64,000 nt of DNA from assembly GCF_017833255.1 (NCBI RefSeq), contig NZ_JAFIBU010000001.1, forward strand, positions 2,232,001-2,296,000. The letters are read 5' to 3'. Within the stretch, counting starts at the first letter, position 1; the number at the start of each line of letters is the position of its first letter. Below are positions 50,395-58,815 of the stretch, in pieces. The position numbers were made by a program, and so were the translations under genes. Below the pieces are notes generated by a model. That model did no database searches. It saw only the letters and a program-made list of their open reading frames with translations, and was not told where the DNA came from. Source of the stretch: Paenibacillus sp. PvR098. GTDB lineage: Bacteria > Bacillota > Bacilli > Paenibacillales > NBRC-103111.

Positions 50395-51759
50395 TCAGGA
50401 GCGCAGCCATTGCCCGTAACTTGGATTCGTTATGCCGCATTGCCAATCATAAACGATCTGCCCCCGAACAAGCGTATGCTTTACCCGGCAATCCATTTGT
50501 TTGCCCACATAGGGATTGTGCTTATGCCGATCGTATAAATGCTCCTTTCGCAAAACGTATGGCTTGGAAAAATCGATGATCGCCACATCGGCGTCTTTAC
50601 CCAGCGCGATCTCGCCTTTTTGGCCATGCAGCCCAAAGCGGCGGGCCGGATGGGTGGACAGCATTCGGCATAATATTGGAAGAGGAATGTTCCGCCTTGC
50701 GTAGCCCTCGCCAAGGAACAACTCAAGAGAGCTCTGCGCCCCGGAAATTCCTCCCCAGATTTCGAACCAATTGTCTGAAACTTTCAGCTCCGGCGGGCAA
50801 GGAGAATGGTCCGAACTCATCATATCGATGTCTCCTTGCCTGACCGCCTCCCACAATCCTTCCAATTCCTCATTCGTGCGCAGCGGAGGCGCACACTTAG
50901 CCAGCGCTCCGATCTCCTCCAAAGCATCGCCTGTGAGCATCAGATAATGCGGGCAGGTTTCGAGCGTTACATTCAAGCCCGCCCGTTTGGCGGTGCGAAT
51001 CTCCAGTACGGCCGCAGGACTGCTGATATGCACGAAGTGCAGTGCGCAGCCCGTTAGTTCCGCATAATACAAAACTCTCCGAACCGCTTCAAACTCAGCG
51101 TAAATTGGTCTGGAGTGCAAATAATCCTTTGCTGAAGTCAGCCCTTTACTTTGTTTCTCAGCAGCCAGCGCGCTTACGATCGGCTCACTTTCCGCATGCA
51201 GCGCGAGAATTTTGCCCAGTCTCGCAATCTCCCGCATGCCCTGGTAAAGCGTCTGGTCGTCGACTTCAAGAAAAGCCCCCTCCTGTTTCCCTCCAGCCGC
51301 GGACAGAAAGGCCTTGTATCCGATCACGCCCGCTTCCGCAAGCGGTGCAAGCTGCTCGACATTCCCGGTAACGAGTCCTCCCCAGAACGCATAATCGATA
51401 CAAGAGCGCTGTTTAGCCAGCTCCAATTTGTCATTCAAGGCTGGCACCGTCGTTGTCGGCGGGAGGCAGTTGAGCGGCATATCGAAGTAGGTAGTGCATC
51501 CCCCTGCGGCCAGTGCTGCCGAACCGCTCGGAATCCCCTCCCAATCGCCCAACCCCGGCTCATTCAAATGAACATGGACATCAATCATCCCCGGGACAGT
51601 CACTTCACCTCTTGCGTCAATCTCCTTTCGGGCTGACGCTGTAATGGTCTCCTGAATGCAGGTAATCACACCTCTGGCAATACCTATATCCATCCTTTCA
51701 AGCTTGTCATACCGTACGATATGTCCGCCCTTGATCACCACATCGAATTCAACCGCCAT
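50395..51759 (-). CDS. allB: Allantoinase
   Basis: This 454-residue cyclic amidohydrolase opens allantoin to allantoate in purine breakdown. Metal ligands are DVHVHLNEPG, the carbamylated-Lys region GYKAFLS, LHAESEPI, HFVHISSP and MSSDHSPCP. All are intact, and the length is normal for AllB/PucH. AGGAGGAAATGTC before the ATG at 51759. Both the downstream genes (pucF, pucG) and the upstream genes (ABC transporter, pucR) are broken, so it may be in transition to loss or may work with enzymes encoded elsewhere. It could also be a dihydropyrimidinase-like enzyme, but the neighbours favour allantoin. Confidence 0.92.
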   Translation of the reverse strand: MAVEFDVVIKGGHIVRYDKLERMDIGIARGVITCIQETITASARKEIDARGEVTVPGMIDVHVHLNEPGLGDWEGIPSGSAALAAGGCTTYFDMPLNCLPPTTTVPALNDKLELAKQRSCIDYAFWGGLVTGNVEQLAPLAEAGVIGYKAFLSAAGGKQEGAFLEVDDQTLYQGMREIARLGKILALHAESEPIVSALAAEKQSKGLTSAKDYLHSRPIYAEFEAVRRVLYYAELTGCALHFVHISSPAAVLEIRTAKRAGLNVTLETCPHYLMLTGDALEEIGALAKCAPPLRTNEELEGLWEAVRQGDIDMMSSDHSPCPPELKVSDNWFEIWGGISGAQSSLELFLGEGYARRNIPLPILCRMLSTHPARRFGLHGQKGEIALGKDADVAIIDFSKPYVLRKEHLYDRHKHNPYVGKQMDCRVKHTLVRGQIVYDWQCGITNPSYGQWLRS

Positions 51760-51828
51760 GACATTTCCTCCTAGTCTGTTTACAAAATCAGCCCTAGAGA
51801 TCTAAGATCCCAGGACTGACACCATGCC

Positions 51829-52226
51829 TTACTTCAATTCCGCTTTCAGCAATTCCGGCGCCACTTCTTTCAGCAAGCTCAAAGCGTGATAGCTTTTCGG
51901 ATCCTGCGGCTCCTTGATTTTCCCTACGCTTTTCAGGTAATTGCCCACCGCTTCTCCGTTGCTGTCATTCAGATAGTTATCATTGAATTCCATACTGTAC
52001 ACAACCCCTCTTGATTTGGAGGGCCCTTTCACCGGCATCCCATTCACCGTGACCAATCCGCTGTCGGGCTGCAAGATGCCGGGGATCAGATTTAACTGGG
52101 TGGATTTACCTCAGCCGCTATGGCCGAGGATACAAATAAACTCATGAGAGTCAACGTCAAAGCTGACATTTTTCAATACTCGCCTGCCTTCATAGCCTTT
52201 CCCCAATTTTTAATAGCTAATTGCAA
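51829..52226 (-). pseudogene. Fused remnant of ABC ATPase and substrate-binding protein (nitrate/sulfonate type)
   Basis: The first part resembles SsuB/TauB-type ATPases (EGRRVLKNVSFDVDSHEFIC, then QPDSGLVTVNGMPVKGP, ending SKSRGVV). It carries a one-base frameshift near 52195 and an in-frame TGA inside the Walker A (GHSG-stop-GKST, about 52112). At GVV it passes directly into the C-terminal end of an SsuA/TauA-type binding protein (EFNDNYLNDSNGEAVGNYLK ... APELLKAELK). So an internal deletion fused two genes of one transporter. It is non-functional and was probably once the uptake system of the neighbouring allantoin pathway. Confidence 0.78.
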
Positions 52227-52441
52227 GACTCCCACCTCATGATATGTTAATTTTCTTCACATATATGAAACTATTAACTACATAATATCATGTGATTCTT
52301 GATTTTCAATATCAAATGTGAACAATTTTCACATATACTTTTGTTCAACTTGCACAATTCAAGAAGTTAACGTACATCTTTACTAAGTAAATATAAATCC
52401 GCGTCATTTTACATGACAATAATCCGAGGTTTTAACTACCT

Positions 52442-52890
52442 TTGAAGCTATCGGAATTATTTCAACTGCCTGTATATCAGAATATCCGTGTCTTGGCCAG
52501 TCACGAAGGTTTGCTGCGACAGGTCAAGTCGATCAATATGATGGATACCCCGGACATCATGGATTATTTGAAGCCCGATGATTACTACAGCCTATGCCAT
52601 CCGGGACCGCCCCGAGGAGCTGATTCGTCTTGTTCGCCATATGGCGACTAGTCATGCGCCGGTTTAGAGATCAAAACCAAGCGGTTCCTTCACGGGATTC
52701 CCAAAAGCGTATTAGAGCTCGCAGACGAAATTCATTTCCCCATCATTGAGCTTCCATTTCACCCGCCGCTTGGAGAACAGCTGCTGGAATCGCTCAGCTA
52801 CATTATGGAAAAACGTATTGAAGAGCTGCGCTACGCTTTAAAAATGCACCGTGAGTTTTCACGCCTGGTCATGCAGGGTCAAGACGTCCA
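52442..52890 (+). pseudogene. pucR: Remnant of PucR-type purine catabolism regulator
   Basis: The frame starting at TTG 52442 (MKLSELFQLPVYQNIRVLAS...) matches the N-terminal PucR domain (PF07905). Near 52582 the reading frame must shift to continue as TTAYAIRDRPEELIRLVRHM, and again near 52663 to give IKTKRFLHGIPKSVLELADE and the helix MEKRIEELRYALKMHREF. The GGDEF-like middle and the C-terminal helix-turn-helix are absent. It is transcribed away from the ABC and allantoinase genes, the expected position for their activator. Confidence 0.8.
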
Positions 52891-52932
52891 ACCTAAAACT
52901 GAACATATGTAATCTTTTTTTCGAAAATTATA

Positions 52933-52961
52933 TTGAAAATGTAGGTATTTGAATATATATT
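52933..52961 (+). promoter_or_regulatory. Promoter of second chromate operon
   Basis: TTGAAA (52933-52938), a 17-bp spacer and TATATT (52956-52961) lie about 75 bases before the Lrp-type regulator gene. The leader is very AT-rich. Confidence 0.55.
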
Positions 52962-53035
52962 TATCCATAAAGTAATTCATATCAAATAAATTCTTACTAT
53001 TCGTAATTAACATTCTTAACAAGGAGTCGATCTCT

Positions 53036-53518
53036 GTGCAATCCAGAACCTCAGGTGAACTCCCCCCCGGTCCCATCGATGAAATCGACCGTAAAATTAT
53101 CGTGGCCCTCCATCAAAACGGGAGAATTTCTTACACCGATTTGGCCAAAGAAATCGGATTATCCCGCGTTGCCGTTCAAGCCAGAATTAACGCTCTTATG
53201 GATTCCGGCGTGATCGAGCGTTTCACCGCGGTCATTAATCCAGAGAAAATCGGAATCCACGTATCCGCATTTTTCAACGTGGAGGTCGAGCCTAAGCATC
53301 TGCACGAAGCGGCCGAGCAATTGGCATCAGAGCCGGTCGTTACAAGTCTCTATCATATGACCGGACCCAGCAAGCTGCATATGCACGGCTTGTTTACAAA
53401 CAACCTGGAGATGGAGACATTTTTGAAAGAAAAGCTGTATAAGCTACCCGGGATTATGAGCGTCGATTGCCAGGTTCTGATCACGCGTTACAAAAGTCGT
53501 ATGGGAATGAGGTTGTAA
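53036..53518 (+). CDS. chrS: Lrp/AsnC-family regulator of chromate transporter (ChrS/YwrC-like)
   Basis: This 160-residue protein has a winged-helix N-terminus ([20 protein letters not shown] and [20 protein letters not shown]) and a RAM-type ligand-binding C-terminal domain (about 80-155). It matches the B. subtilis YwrC/ChrS arrangement, in which an Lrp-type regulator precedes the two half-ChrA genes and represses them. The start is GTG 53036, ten bases after AAGGAG. The stop is 4 bases before the next gene, so the operon is tightly coupled. Confidence 0.88.
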   Translation: MQSRTSGELPPGPIDEIDRKIIVALHQNGRISYTDLAKEIGLSRVAVQARINALMDSGVIERFTAVINPEKIGIHVSAFFNVEVEPKHLHEAAEQLASEPVVTSLYHMTGPSKLHMHGLFTNNLEMETFLKEKLYKLPGIMSVDCQVLITRYKSRMGMRL

Positions 53519-53522
53519 CAAG

Positions 53523-54134
53523 ATGACCAAATCAAATGGAGCCCATCCTTATCGAGAGCTGATATGGGGTATGGGCAGAACCGGGATTCTGGGCTTTGGC
53601 GGAGGACCTTCCGTTATTCCGTTGATCCGCTATGAAGCGGTGACTCGCTATCGGTGGATGGAGGATGACGAGTTTGGCGAAGTTCTCGCTTTAGCCAATG
53701 CGCTGCCGGGACCGATCGCCACCAAAATCGCCGTCTATCTCGGATACCGGCAAAAAGGAGTTCTGGGGGCGATAACCGCCGCCCTCGCTCACATCATGCC
53801 TTCCGCCTTGGCCATGATCACTTTGCTATCGGCCGCGCAACTAATGAGCGCCTCACCGATCGTACAGGGAATGATTGCGGCGGTAACCCCGGTGATCGCC
53901 GTCATGTTGGGGGTCATGGCTTACGAATTTGCCGAACGGGCCGTCAAAGGACTCGGCAAACCTCTCGGCTTTGCTTTATTTCTCGTTTGCTTTGCACTTT
54001 TGCAAATCATTGATATTCATCCGGCTTTTGTTGTCATTGCGTTTCTAGGTTACGGTGCCTTTCATTTCAAAACATCGGCATGGTTTAAAAAGAAGAAAAA
54101 CAGAAAAGAGGATTACTCGACATGGAGTGGCTAA
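53523..54134 (+). CDS. ywrB: Chromate transporter, N-type half (YwrB-like)
   Basis: This 203-residue short-chain CHR protein has about six helices. Motifs are ILGFGGGPSVIPLIRYEAV and ALPGPIATKIAVYLGYRQKG. Short-chain CHR proteins work as pairs of opposite membrane topology; the partner is the next gene, overlapping by 13 bases. The basic C-terminal tail (KKKKNRKED) suggests a cytosolic end. By homology the pair exports chromate. Confidence 0.9.
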   Translation: MTKSNGAHPYRELIWGMGRTGILGFGGGPSVIPLIRYEAVTRYRWMEDDEFGEVLALANALPGPIATKIAVYLGYRQKGVLGAITAALAHIMPSALAMITLLSAAQLMSASPIVQGMIAAVTPVIAVMLGVMAYEFAERAVKGLGKPLGFALFLVCFALLQIIDIHPAFVVIAFLGYGAFHFKTSAWFKKKKNRKEDYSTWSG

Positions 54135-54661
54135 ATCTCTTGATCGGTTTTTTCGTCGCTAACGTGCTCGGTTACGGTGGTGGTCCCGCTTCCATACCGC
54201 TGATGTATCAAGAAATCGTTGTTCGCCATCAATGGACGACGGATACACAGTTTTCCAATATTTTGGCTTTAGGCAACGCATTGCCTGGTCCGATCGCCAC
54301 CAAAATCGCCGCATTCGTCGGCTATGATACCTTCGGGTGGCTCGGCATGGCGATTGCACTGGCCGCGACCGTGGTTCCAACAGCGGCTGCGCTTATTCTG
54401 ATGCTGAGAATTCTGAATAAGCACCGCCAATCGCCTGTCGTTAAAGGAATGACTCTGCTTGTCCAGCCCGTCATTGCCGTTATGATGCTGATTCTCACTT
54501 GGCAAATGGCATCCACCAGCTGGCAATCGCTCGGTCTTTGGCAATCCCTTGCCATTGCCGCTATCGCTTACTGGGCGATGGAACGACGCAAGATTCATCC
54601 TGCTTTGGTCATTATCGGGGCCTTCGCTTACGGAGGATTGGTTCTGCCTTACTTTATTTAA
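54122..54661 (+). CDS. ywrA: Chromate transporter, C-type half (YwrA-like)
   Basis: This 179-residue second half has about six helices. It repeats the motifs of its partner: NVLGYGGGPASIPLMYQEIV and NALPGPIATKIAAFVGY. The start codon lies within the end of the first half gene, which ensures stoichiometric production. Together the two equal one long ChrA; the long ChrA at 2159 is more distant in sequence. It is the last gene of the operon, and a very strong hairpin follows 57 bases later. Confidence 0.9.
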   Translation: MEWLNLLIGFFVANVLGYGGGPASIPLMYQEIVVRHQWTTDTQFSNILALGNALPGPIATKIAAFVGYDTFGWLGMAIALAATVVPTAAALILMLRILNKHRQSPVVKGMTLLVQPVIAVMMLILTWQMASTSWQSLGLWQSLAIAAIAYWAMERRKIHPALVIIGAFAYGGLVLPYFI

Positions 54662-54717
54662 AAGAGTGAGGCTATCGATACATATTTTCCAGCGTTGTCC
54701 TCATAAGCAGTTCACTT

Positions 54718-54766
54718 GTTCACCCCGCCACTTCGATACTGCGTGTATCGAAGTGGCGGGGTGAAC
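54718..54766. repeat. Perfect 22-bp inverted repeat with 5-base loop
   Basis: Positions 54718-54739 are the exact reverse complement of 54745-54766, with TGCGT between. Each arm contains CCCCGCCACTTCGATAC or its complement. The hairpin is far longer than needed for a terminator and has no adjacent T-run; a T8 run begins 14 bases to the right. It may terminate the chromate operon, or be a palindromic repeat (REP-like) or a protein-binding site. Confidence 0.8.
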
Positions 54767-54956
54767 GCGTTGGAGAACGATTTTTTTTAATACGGAGTAG
54801 ACTATATTTTATTTAGTCAAAATATTGTACAATCATGGAATAGACGCTATATCCTAACCAACGGACGAAGAGCTTTCATGATTTTATGAAACCGTTCTCT
54901 CTGCTTATCATGTGCATGCACAATCTGAGTAACAACATGCTTCGGGAGGGTTTTCT

Positions 54957-56198
54957 TTGCATTATGGATGGATTGTAGTATGGATCACGTTTATTACCAT
55001 ACTGGTTGTTGCGGGGATCCGCTCCATTACGGGAGTCCTCATCATTCCATTGGAACAAGAATTCGAATGGAGCCGTTCAGCCATCTCCTTCGCCTTTGCC
55101 TTAAATCTAACGATCTATGGATTCTCAGGTCCCTTTATCGCGGCGGGGATGGAGCGGATCGGGGTCCGAAAGATGATGCTTTACGCCATGGTTTTATTGG
55201 TTTCGGGTATCGCAGTAAGCCTTGCCATGACGCAAATTTGGCAGCTTCACCTAGTATGGGGGATCATTATAAGCTTGGGCTCCGGTGTGTTTCTCACTGT
55301 ACTTTCGGCAACCGTGGCCAACCGCTGGTTTGAACAAAAACGGGGAATGGTATTGGGGCTGCTTATGGCAAGTACCGCTGCCGGACAAATGGTGTTTCTT
55401 CCTCTGCTCACCTACATGGTTCAAGCCTATTCCTGGCGCATCGCTTTATCCCTATTTCTTGGTTTGGGGGTATTGATGATTCCTATTATTGCGTTATGGA
55501 TGAGAGATCGCCCATCGGATAAAGGACTTCTACCCTACGGATCAGTGAATAGCGAACCCAAGGCTCCTGACACAAGGAAGAAAGATCCTATTTCTGCGGC
55601 TTTTGAGGGATTATGGATCGGGGTTCGCTCGGTTACCTTTTGGCTGCTGGCAGCAAGTTTTTTTATCTGCGGCGCATCGTCAACCGGTCTTATCGGCACT
55701 CATTTCATACCCGCATCCTCCCATCACGGAATCCCGGAAGTTCAGGCTGCCGGCCTGTTTGCTTTTATGGGTATTTTTAATATTATCGGCACAATCTTTT
55801 CCGGATGGCTGTCTGACCGTTTTGACAATCGCTGGCTTCTATTTTGGTATTATGGACTCAGAGGTTTATCCTTACTATTCTTACCTTATCTTTTTGACCT
55901 AAAGTCTTATATTCTCTTCATTGTCTTCGCTGTGTTTTACGGCCTGGATTGGATTGCCACCGTTCCTCCGACAGTCCGTTTAGCTGCGGACCATTTTGGC
56001 AAAGAGCGGGGCATTGTCATCTATGGCTGGTTGTTTGCAGCCCATCAGTTAGGCTCTGGAGCAGCTGCCTTTTTGGGAGGCTACATCTATGAACATTATC
56101 ATAGCTATACGCTCTCCTTTATCTTTGCCGGACTCCTATGTATTGTCGCTACTCTGTTTGTTTTCAGCGTTAAAAAACGTCAAGCAGCGGCTGTTTAA
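54957..56198 (+). CDS. MFS transporter (monocarboxylate/oxalate-type)
   Basis: This 413-residue MFS protein has twelve helices. The MFS signature appears as AAGMERIGVRKMM (loop 2-3) and GWLSDRFDNRW (loop 8-9). The opening MHYGWIVVWITFITILVVAG and the ITGVLIIPLEQEFEWSRS segment resemble the OFA/monocarboxylate branch. The start is TTG 54957, six bases after GGGAGGG. The convergent neighbour is a fumarase-type enzyme, which would fit transport of a carboxylate, but this is only suggestive. Confidence 0.85.
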   Translation: MHYGWIVVWITFITILVVAGIRSITGVLIIPLEQEFEWSRSAISFAFALNLTIYGFSGPFIAAGMERIGVRKMMLYAMVLLVSGIAVSLAMTQIWQLHLVWGIIISLGSGVFLTVLSATVANRWFEQKRGMVLGLLMASTAAGQMVFLPLLTYMVQAYSWRIALSLFLGLGVLMIPIIALWMRDRPSDKGLLPYGSVNSEPKAPDTRKKDPISAAFEGLWIGVRSVTFWLLAASFFICGASSTGLIGTHFIPASSHHGIPEVQAAGLFAFMGIFNIIGTIFSGWLSDRFDNRWLLFWYYGLRGLSLLFLPYLFDLKSYILFIVFAVFYGLDWIATVPPTVRLAADHFGKERGIVIYGWLFAAHQLGSGAAAFLGGYIYEHYHSYTLSFIFAGLLCIVATLFVFSVKKRQAAAV

Positions 56199-56214
56199 TG
56201 AATTTCTTACATAA

Positions 56215-56263
56215 ACTGAAACAAGCTGAGGCCTGTTGAACACAGTCTTCAGCTTGTTTCAGT
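56215..56263. terminator. Terminator between convergent MFS and hydro-lyase genes
   Basis: ACTGAAACAAGCTGA (56215-56229) and TCAGCTTGTTTCAGT (56249-56263) form a perfect 15-bp stem with a 19-base loop, ending near TTGAGTTT. Confidence 0.75.
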
Positions 56264-56313
56264 TGAGTTTAATGTCATCCTACAGGATTAACCCGTTGCT
56301 CCATCGCAACCCT

Positions 56314-56871
56314 TCAGTCGAGTGTTCTATATTTAGCTATTTCCTGCTCGTAGAGGTCTCCACCGTGTGCATCATAAACCACAAGCACTGGGAATTTCTC
56401 CACCGTCAATTTTCTTATCGCTTCTGGTCCAAGGTCTTCATAAGCGATGATCTCAGCGGATTTGACCCTCTGCGCCAACAGCGCGGATAAGCCGCCGATA
56501 GCCGAGAAGCATACGGCAACATCCTTCATGCAGGCCTCCTTGACTTCCTTGCTCCGCGGACCTTTCCCTATCGTGCCTTTGACTCCGTATTTATACATAG
56601 CGGGTGTATAAGGATCCATACGGGACGCAGTCGTCGGCGCGATCGATCCTATAATTTGTCTTGGCTTCGGAGGGGTAGGACCAGCATAAAATACAATTTG
56701 ATTGGTTAAGTCGACCGGAAACTCCCGGTTTTGATCAAGCAATTCCAACAATCTCTTATGAGCCGCATCACGAGCCACATAAATGGTTCCACTGATGAAA
56801 ACTTCATCACCCGCTTGAAGACGGAGGACCGCCTCCCGTGTCAGAGGAGTTTCCAGGTGAACTTTGGCCAT
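56314..56871 (-). CDS. Fe-S fumarate/tartrate hydro-lyase, beta subunit
   Basis: This roughly 185-residue protein corresponds to the C-terminal domain of class I fumarases. GDEVFISGTIYVARDAAHKR is the conserved swivel-domain region, GPTPPKPRQIIGSIAPTTASRM binds substrate, and GKGPRSKEV and YDAHGGDLYEQE follow. It forms one enzyme with the alpha subunit encoded just upstream. I use ATG 56871 because AGGTGA precedes it by six bases; a TTG at 56877 is less likely. Fumarate to malate is the best guess; tartrate dehydratase is possible. Confidence 0.88.
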   Translation of the reverse strand: MAKVHLETPLTREAVLRLQAGDEVFISGTIYVARDAAHKRLLELLDQNREFPVDLTNQIVFYAGPTPPKPRQIIGSIAPTTASRMDPYTPAMYKYGVKGTIGKGPRSKEVKEACMKDVAVCFSAIGGLSALLAQRVKSAEIIAYEDLGPEAIRKLTVEKFPVLVVYDAHGGDLYEQEIAKYRTLD

Positions 56872-56895
56872 GAACAATCACCTTCCCGACATAGT

Positions 56896-57744
56896 TTAGA
56901 TGACACACGATTTTTTGCGTGCAGCATGACACTGGAGATTCACAGCCACCGGAAGAGCGGTGATATGGCAGCCGTAAGTCTCCACAGCAACCCAAAGGGC
57001 CGTACTCGTGCCTCCCAATCCTTGGGGACCGATACCCGTCTTGTTGATTTCCCCCAACAATTCTTTCTCCAGCTGAGCGATATGCGGCTCATGATGATAG
57101 GCTCCCACTTCCCGCAGAACAGCCTCTTTGGCAATTTCGGTCACCTTATCGAAGCTTCCGCCGATACCTACGCCTACGACCAAAGGCGGGCAGGCCCTTC
57201 CTCCTGCGGCTTGGATTGTATCTAATACAAACTTCTTCACGCCGCCTACACCATCGCCCGGGAGCAAAAACTTCATCGCGCTCATGTTCTCGCTGCCGCC
57301 GCCCTTGGGCAGAACAGTGAATTTGATTTGCTCGCCCGGGACGAGCTTCGTATGGATCACGCCGGGCGTATTATCGTTCGTGTTATTGCGCAGTAATGGA
57401 TCGCCTACGATTGAATTTCGCAGGTACCCTTCTTTGTATCCTTTTCTAATTCCCTCATGAATCGCTTCGGTGAAGCTCCCGCCTTGAATATGTACATCCT
57501 GTCCTACCTCGGCAAAAACCACAGTAAGCCCTGTATCATGACAATACGGTCTGTTTTCTTCGGATGCCAATTGAGCGTTTTCAATTAATTGATCCAAAAT
57601 ACTTTTACCCAGAGGCGATTTTTCAGTTTCACTCGCCCTATGAAAGCCTGCTAGGATATCATCCGGCAAATGGTAACAGGCTTCCCAGCATAAAACAGCG
57701 ATGGCATCACAAATTTGATCGACATGAACGGTTCTCATGGTCAT
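56896..57744 (-). CDS. Fe-S fumarate/tartrate hydro-lyase, alpha subunit
   Basis: This 282-residue catalytic subunit has three cysteine ligands for a 4Fe-4S cluster: Cys in RPYCHDTG, Cys in GGRACPPLVVG and Cys in NLQCHAARKK. FTVLPKGGGSENMSA is the usual active-site block. Separate alpha and beta genes are typical of anaerobes and some Bacillales, while E. coli FumA is a fusion. The ATG at 57744 follows GAGG by only four bases, and the ATG at 57738 by ten; either is possible. It follows a TrmB-type regulator gene, 56 bases apart, and that regulator probably controls it. Confidence 0.9.
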   Translation of the reverse strand: MTMRTVHVDQICDAIAVLCWEACYHLPDDILAGFHRASETEKSPLGKSILDQLIENAQLASEENRPYCHDTGLTVVFAEVGQDVHIQGGSFTEAIHEGIRKGYKEGYLRNSIVGDPLLRNNTNDNTPGVIHTKLVPGEQIKFTVLPKGGGSENMSAMKFLLPGDGVGGVKKFVLDTIQAAGGRACPPLVVGVGIGGSFDKVTEIAKEAVLREVGAYHHEPHIAQLEKELLGEINKTGIGPQGLGGTSTALWVAVETYGCHITALPVAVNLQCHAARKKSCVI

Positions 57745-57800
57745 CTATCCTCTCTGATTTGGTCTGCTTCAAGAGCTACATGCCATAGGATGAGCCCTGT

Positions 57801-58586
57801 TCATTTCTCTCCGAAAAAACGTTTCCTTGCCGGTAAAATCCATTGATCCATCTCTTCTCGCTTCTCTTCAGTGACCAATCGGTTCACCAGCACATCGTGC
57901 CAAATATAATCTTCCAGCAGGTAAATATGAACCGGGTCATCGGTATAAAATGCATTGCCGCTCTGTTGGGGGGAATGACCATAGAACAGTTCTTTGCCGT
58001 CTATGGAAAGAATGAACCATGGGTAGTCCAGATGTTCCACGTAATGAGTTTTACGATGAACTTCCAAACCGGGCAATGGATCGTCTACCTGAAACAATAT
58101 CCCGCTCAACAAACATTGATCCTGTTTTAATTTCAAATCGTCCGCAAGCTTCTGATACATAGGCTCCCACAAGGAAAGTATAATTCGGCGCTCAGCTCGC
58201 CGGATCAAGACTCGGCAAAAAGATAAGATGTTGTCCTCTCCTTTGATCGTCGTCACATATACCTCAGATTCGGGACTCTGTTTTTCAAGTGACTTTAGTT
58301 CATTCTCCAGGCTGGTATAGGTTTCTTCCCATTTGGTTTTCATCGATTCCAAAAAAACATCAACCGGCAGGGAGGAATATTGGACTCCTCCTTCCAGATC
58401 TTCTTTCATGACCAATCCATGCTGCACCAGGCCATCCAATACTTCATAAACCCGTGCCCGCGGCACACCCGAGGCTTTGCTCACTTGATACGCATTCGAA
58501 GGTCCGCGGGACACAAGGGTTAAGTACACCTTGGCCTCGTATTGAGTCAATCCCATCGATTGAATGTTTTGTAGCAGGACTTCCAT
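57801..58586 (-). CDS. TrmB-family transcriptional regulator
   Basis: This 261-residue protein has an N-terminal winged helix (about 1-75, GLTQYEAKVYLTLVSRGPSN and SGVPRARVYEVLDGLV), a coiled-coil linker (WEETYTSLENELKSLEKQS), and a C-terminal domain with a phospholipase-D-like fold (about 105-260). TrmB proteins respond to sugars or central metabolites; most studied ones are archaeal. GGGAG six bases before the ATG at 58586. It is the first gene of an operon with the two hydro-lyase subunits, preceded by a palindrome at 58623-58636 that may be its own operator. Confidence 0.88.
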   Translation of the reverse strand: MEVLLQNIQSMGLTQYEAKVYLTLVSRGPSNAYQVSKASGVPRARVYEVLDGLVQHGLVMKEDLEGGVQYSSLPVDVFLESMKTKWEETYTSLENELKSLEKQSPESEVYVTTIKGEDNILSFCRVLIRRAERRIILSLWEPMYQKLADDLKLKQDQCLLSGILFQVDDPLPGLEVHRKTHYVEHLDYPWFILSIDGKELFYGHSPQQSGNAFYTDDPVHIYLLEDYIWHDVLVNRLVTEEKREEMDQWILPARKRFFGEK

Positions 58587-58622
58587 TAATCTCCCTCATC
58601 TCAAACCAAATTCATATTAGTT

Positions 58623-58636
58623 ACTACTTTAGTAGT
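58623..58636. promoter_or_regulatory. Palindromic operator candidate of TrmB operon
   Basis: ACTACT-TT-AGTAGT is a perfect 6+6 dyad. It lies about 13-26 bases after the predicted start site and 37 bases before the trmB start codon. The position fits autoregulation by blocking elongation. Confidence 0.5.
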
Positions 58637-58655
58637 GTATATTATTCTTAATGTA

Positions 58656-58684
58656 ATTATAATCATCTGATGCCTTTTTTACAA
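58656..58684 (-). promoter_or_regulatory. Promoter of trmB-hydro-lyase operon
   Basis: Read leftward, TTGTAA (58684-58679), a 17-bp spacer and a consensus TATAAT (58661-58656). Confidence 0.7.
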
Positions 58685-58716
58685 GACATTTTTATGCTTC
58701 AATATCCTTTTCCCAC

Positions 58717-58757
58717 AAAAAAAGGTTTGTGCCTCAAGTCATCTTGAGCACAAACCT
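58717..58757 (-). terminator. Second terminator after thrC
   Basis: Read leftward, AGGTTTGTG (58757-58749) followed by CTCAAG pairs with CTTGAG then CACAAACCT (58731-58723), and a T7 run ends it. It is in tandem with a nearer terminator. Confidence 0.85.
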
Positions 58758-58768
58758 AGATTTCCCAT

Positions 58769-58802
58769 AATAAAACCGCCCGAAATGATTTCCGGACGGT
58801 TT
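58769..58802 (-). terminator. First terminator after thrC
   Basis: Read leftward, AAACCGTCCG pairs with CGGGCGGTTT (one G-U), then TATTATG. It begins 14 bases after the thrC stop. Confidence 0.75.
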
Positions 58803-58815
58803 GCTTCACCAGATA

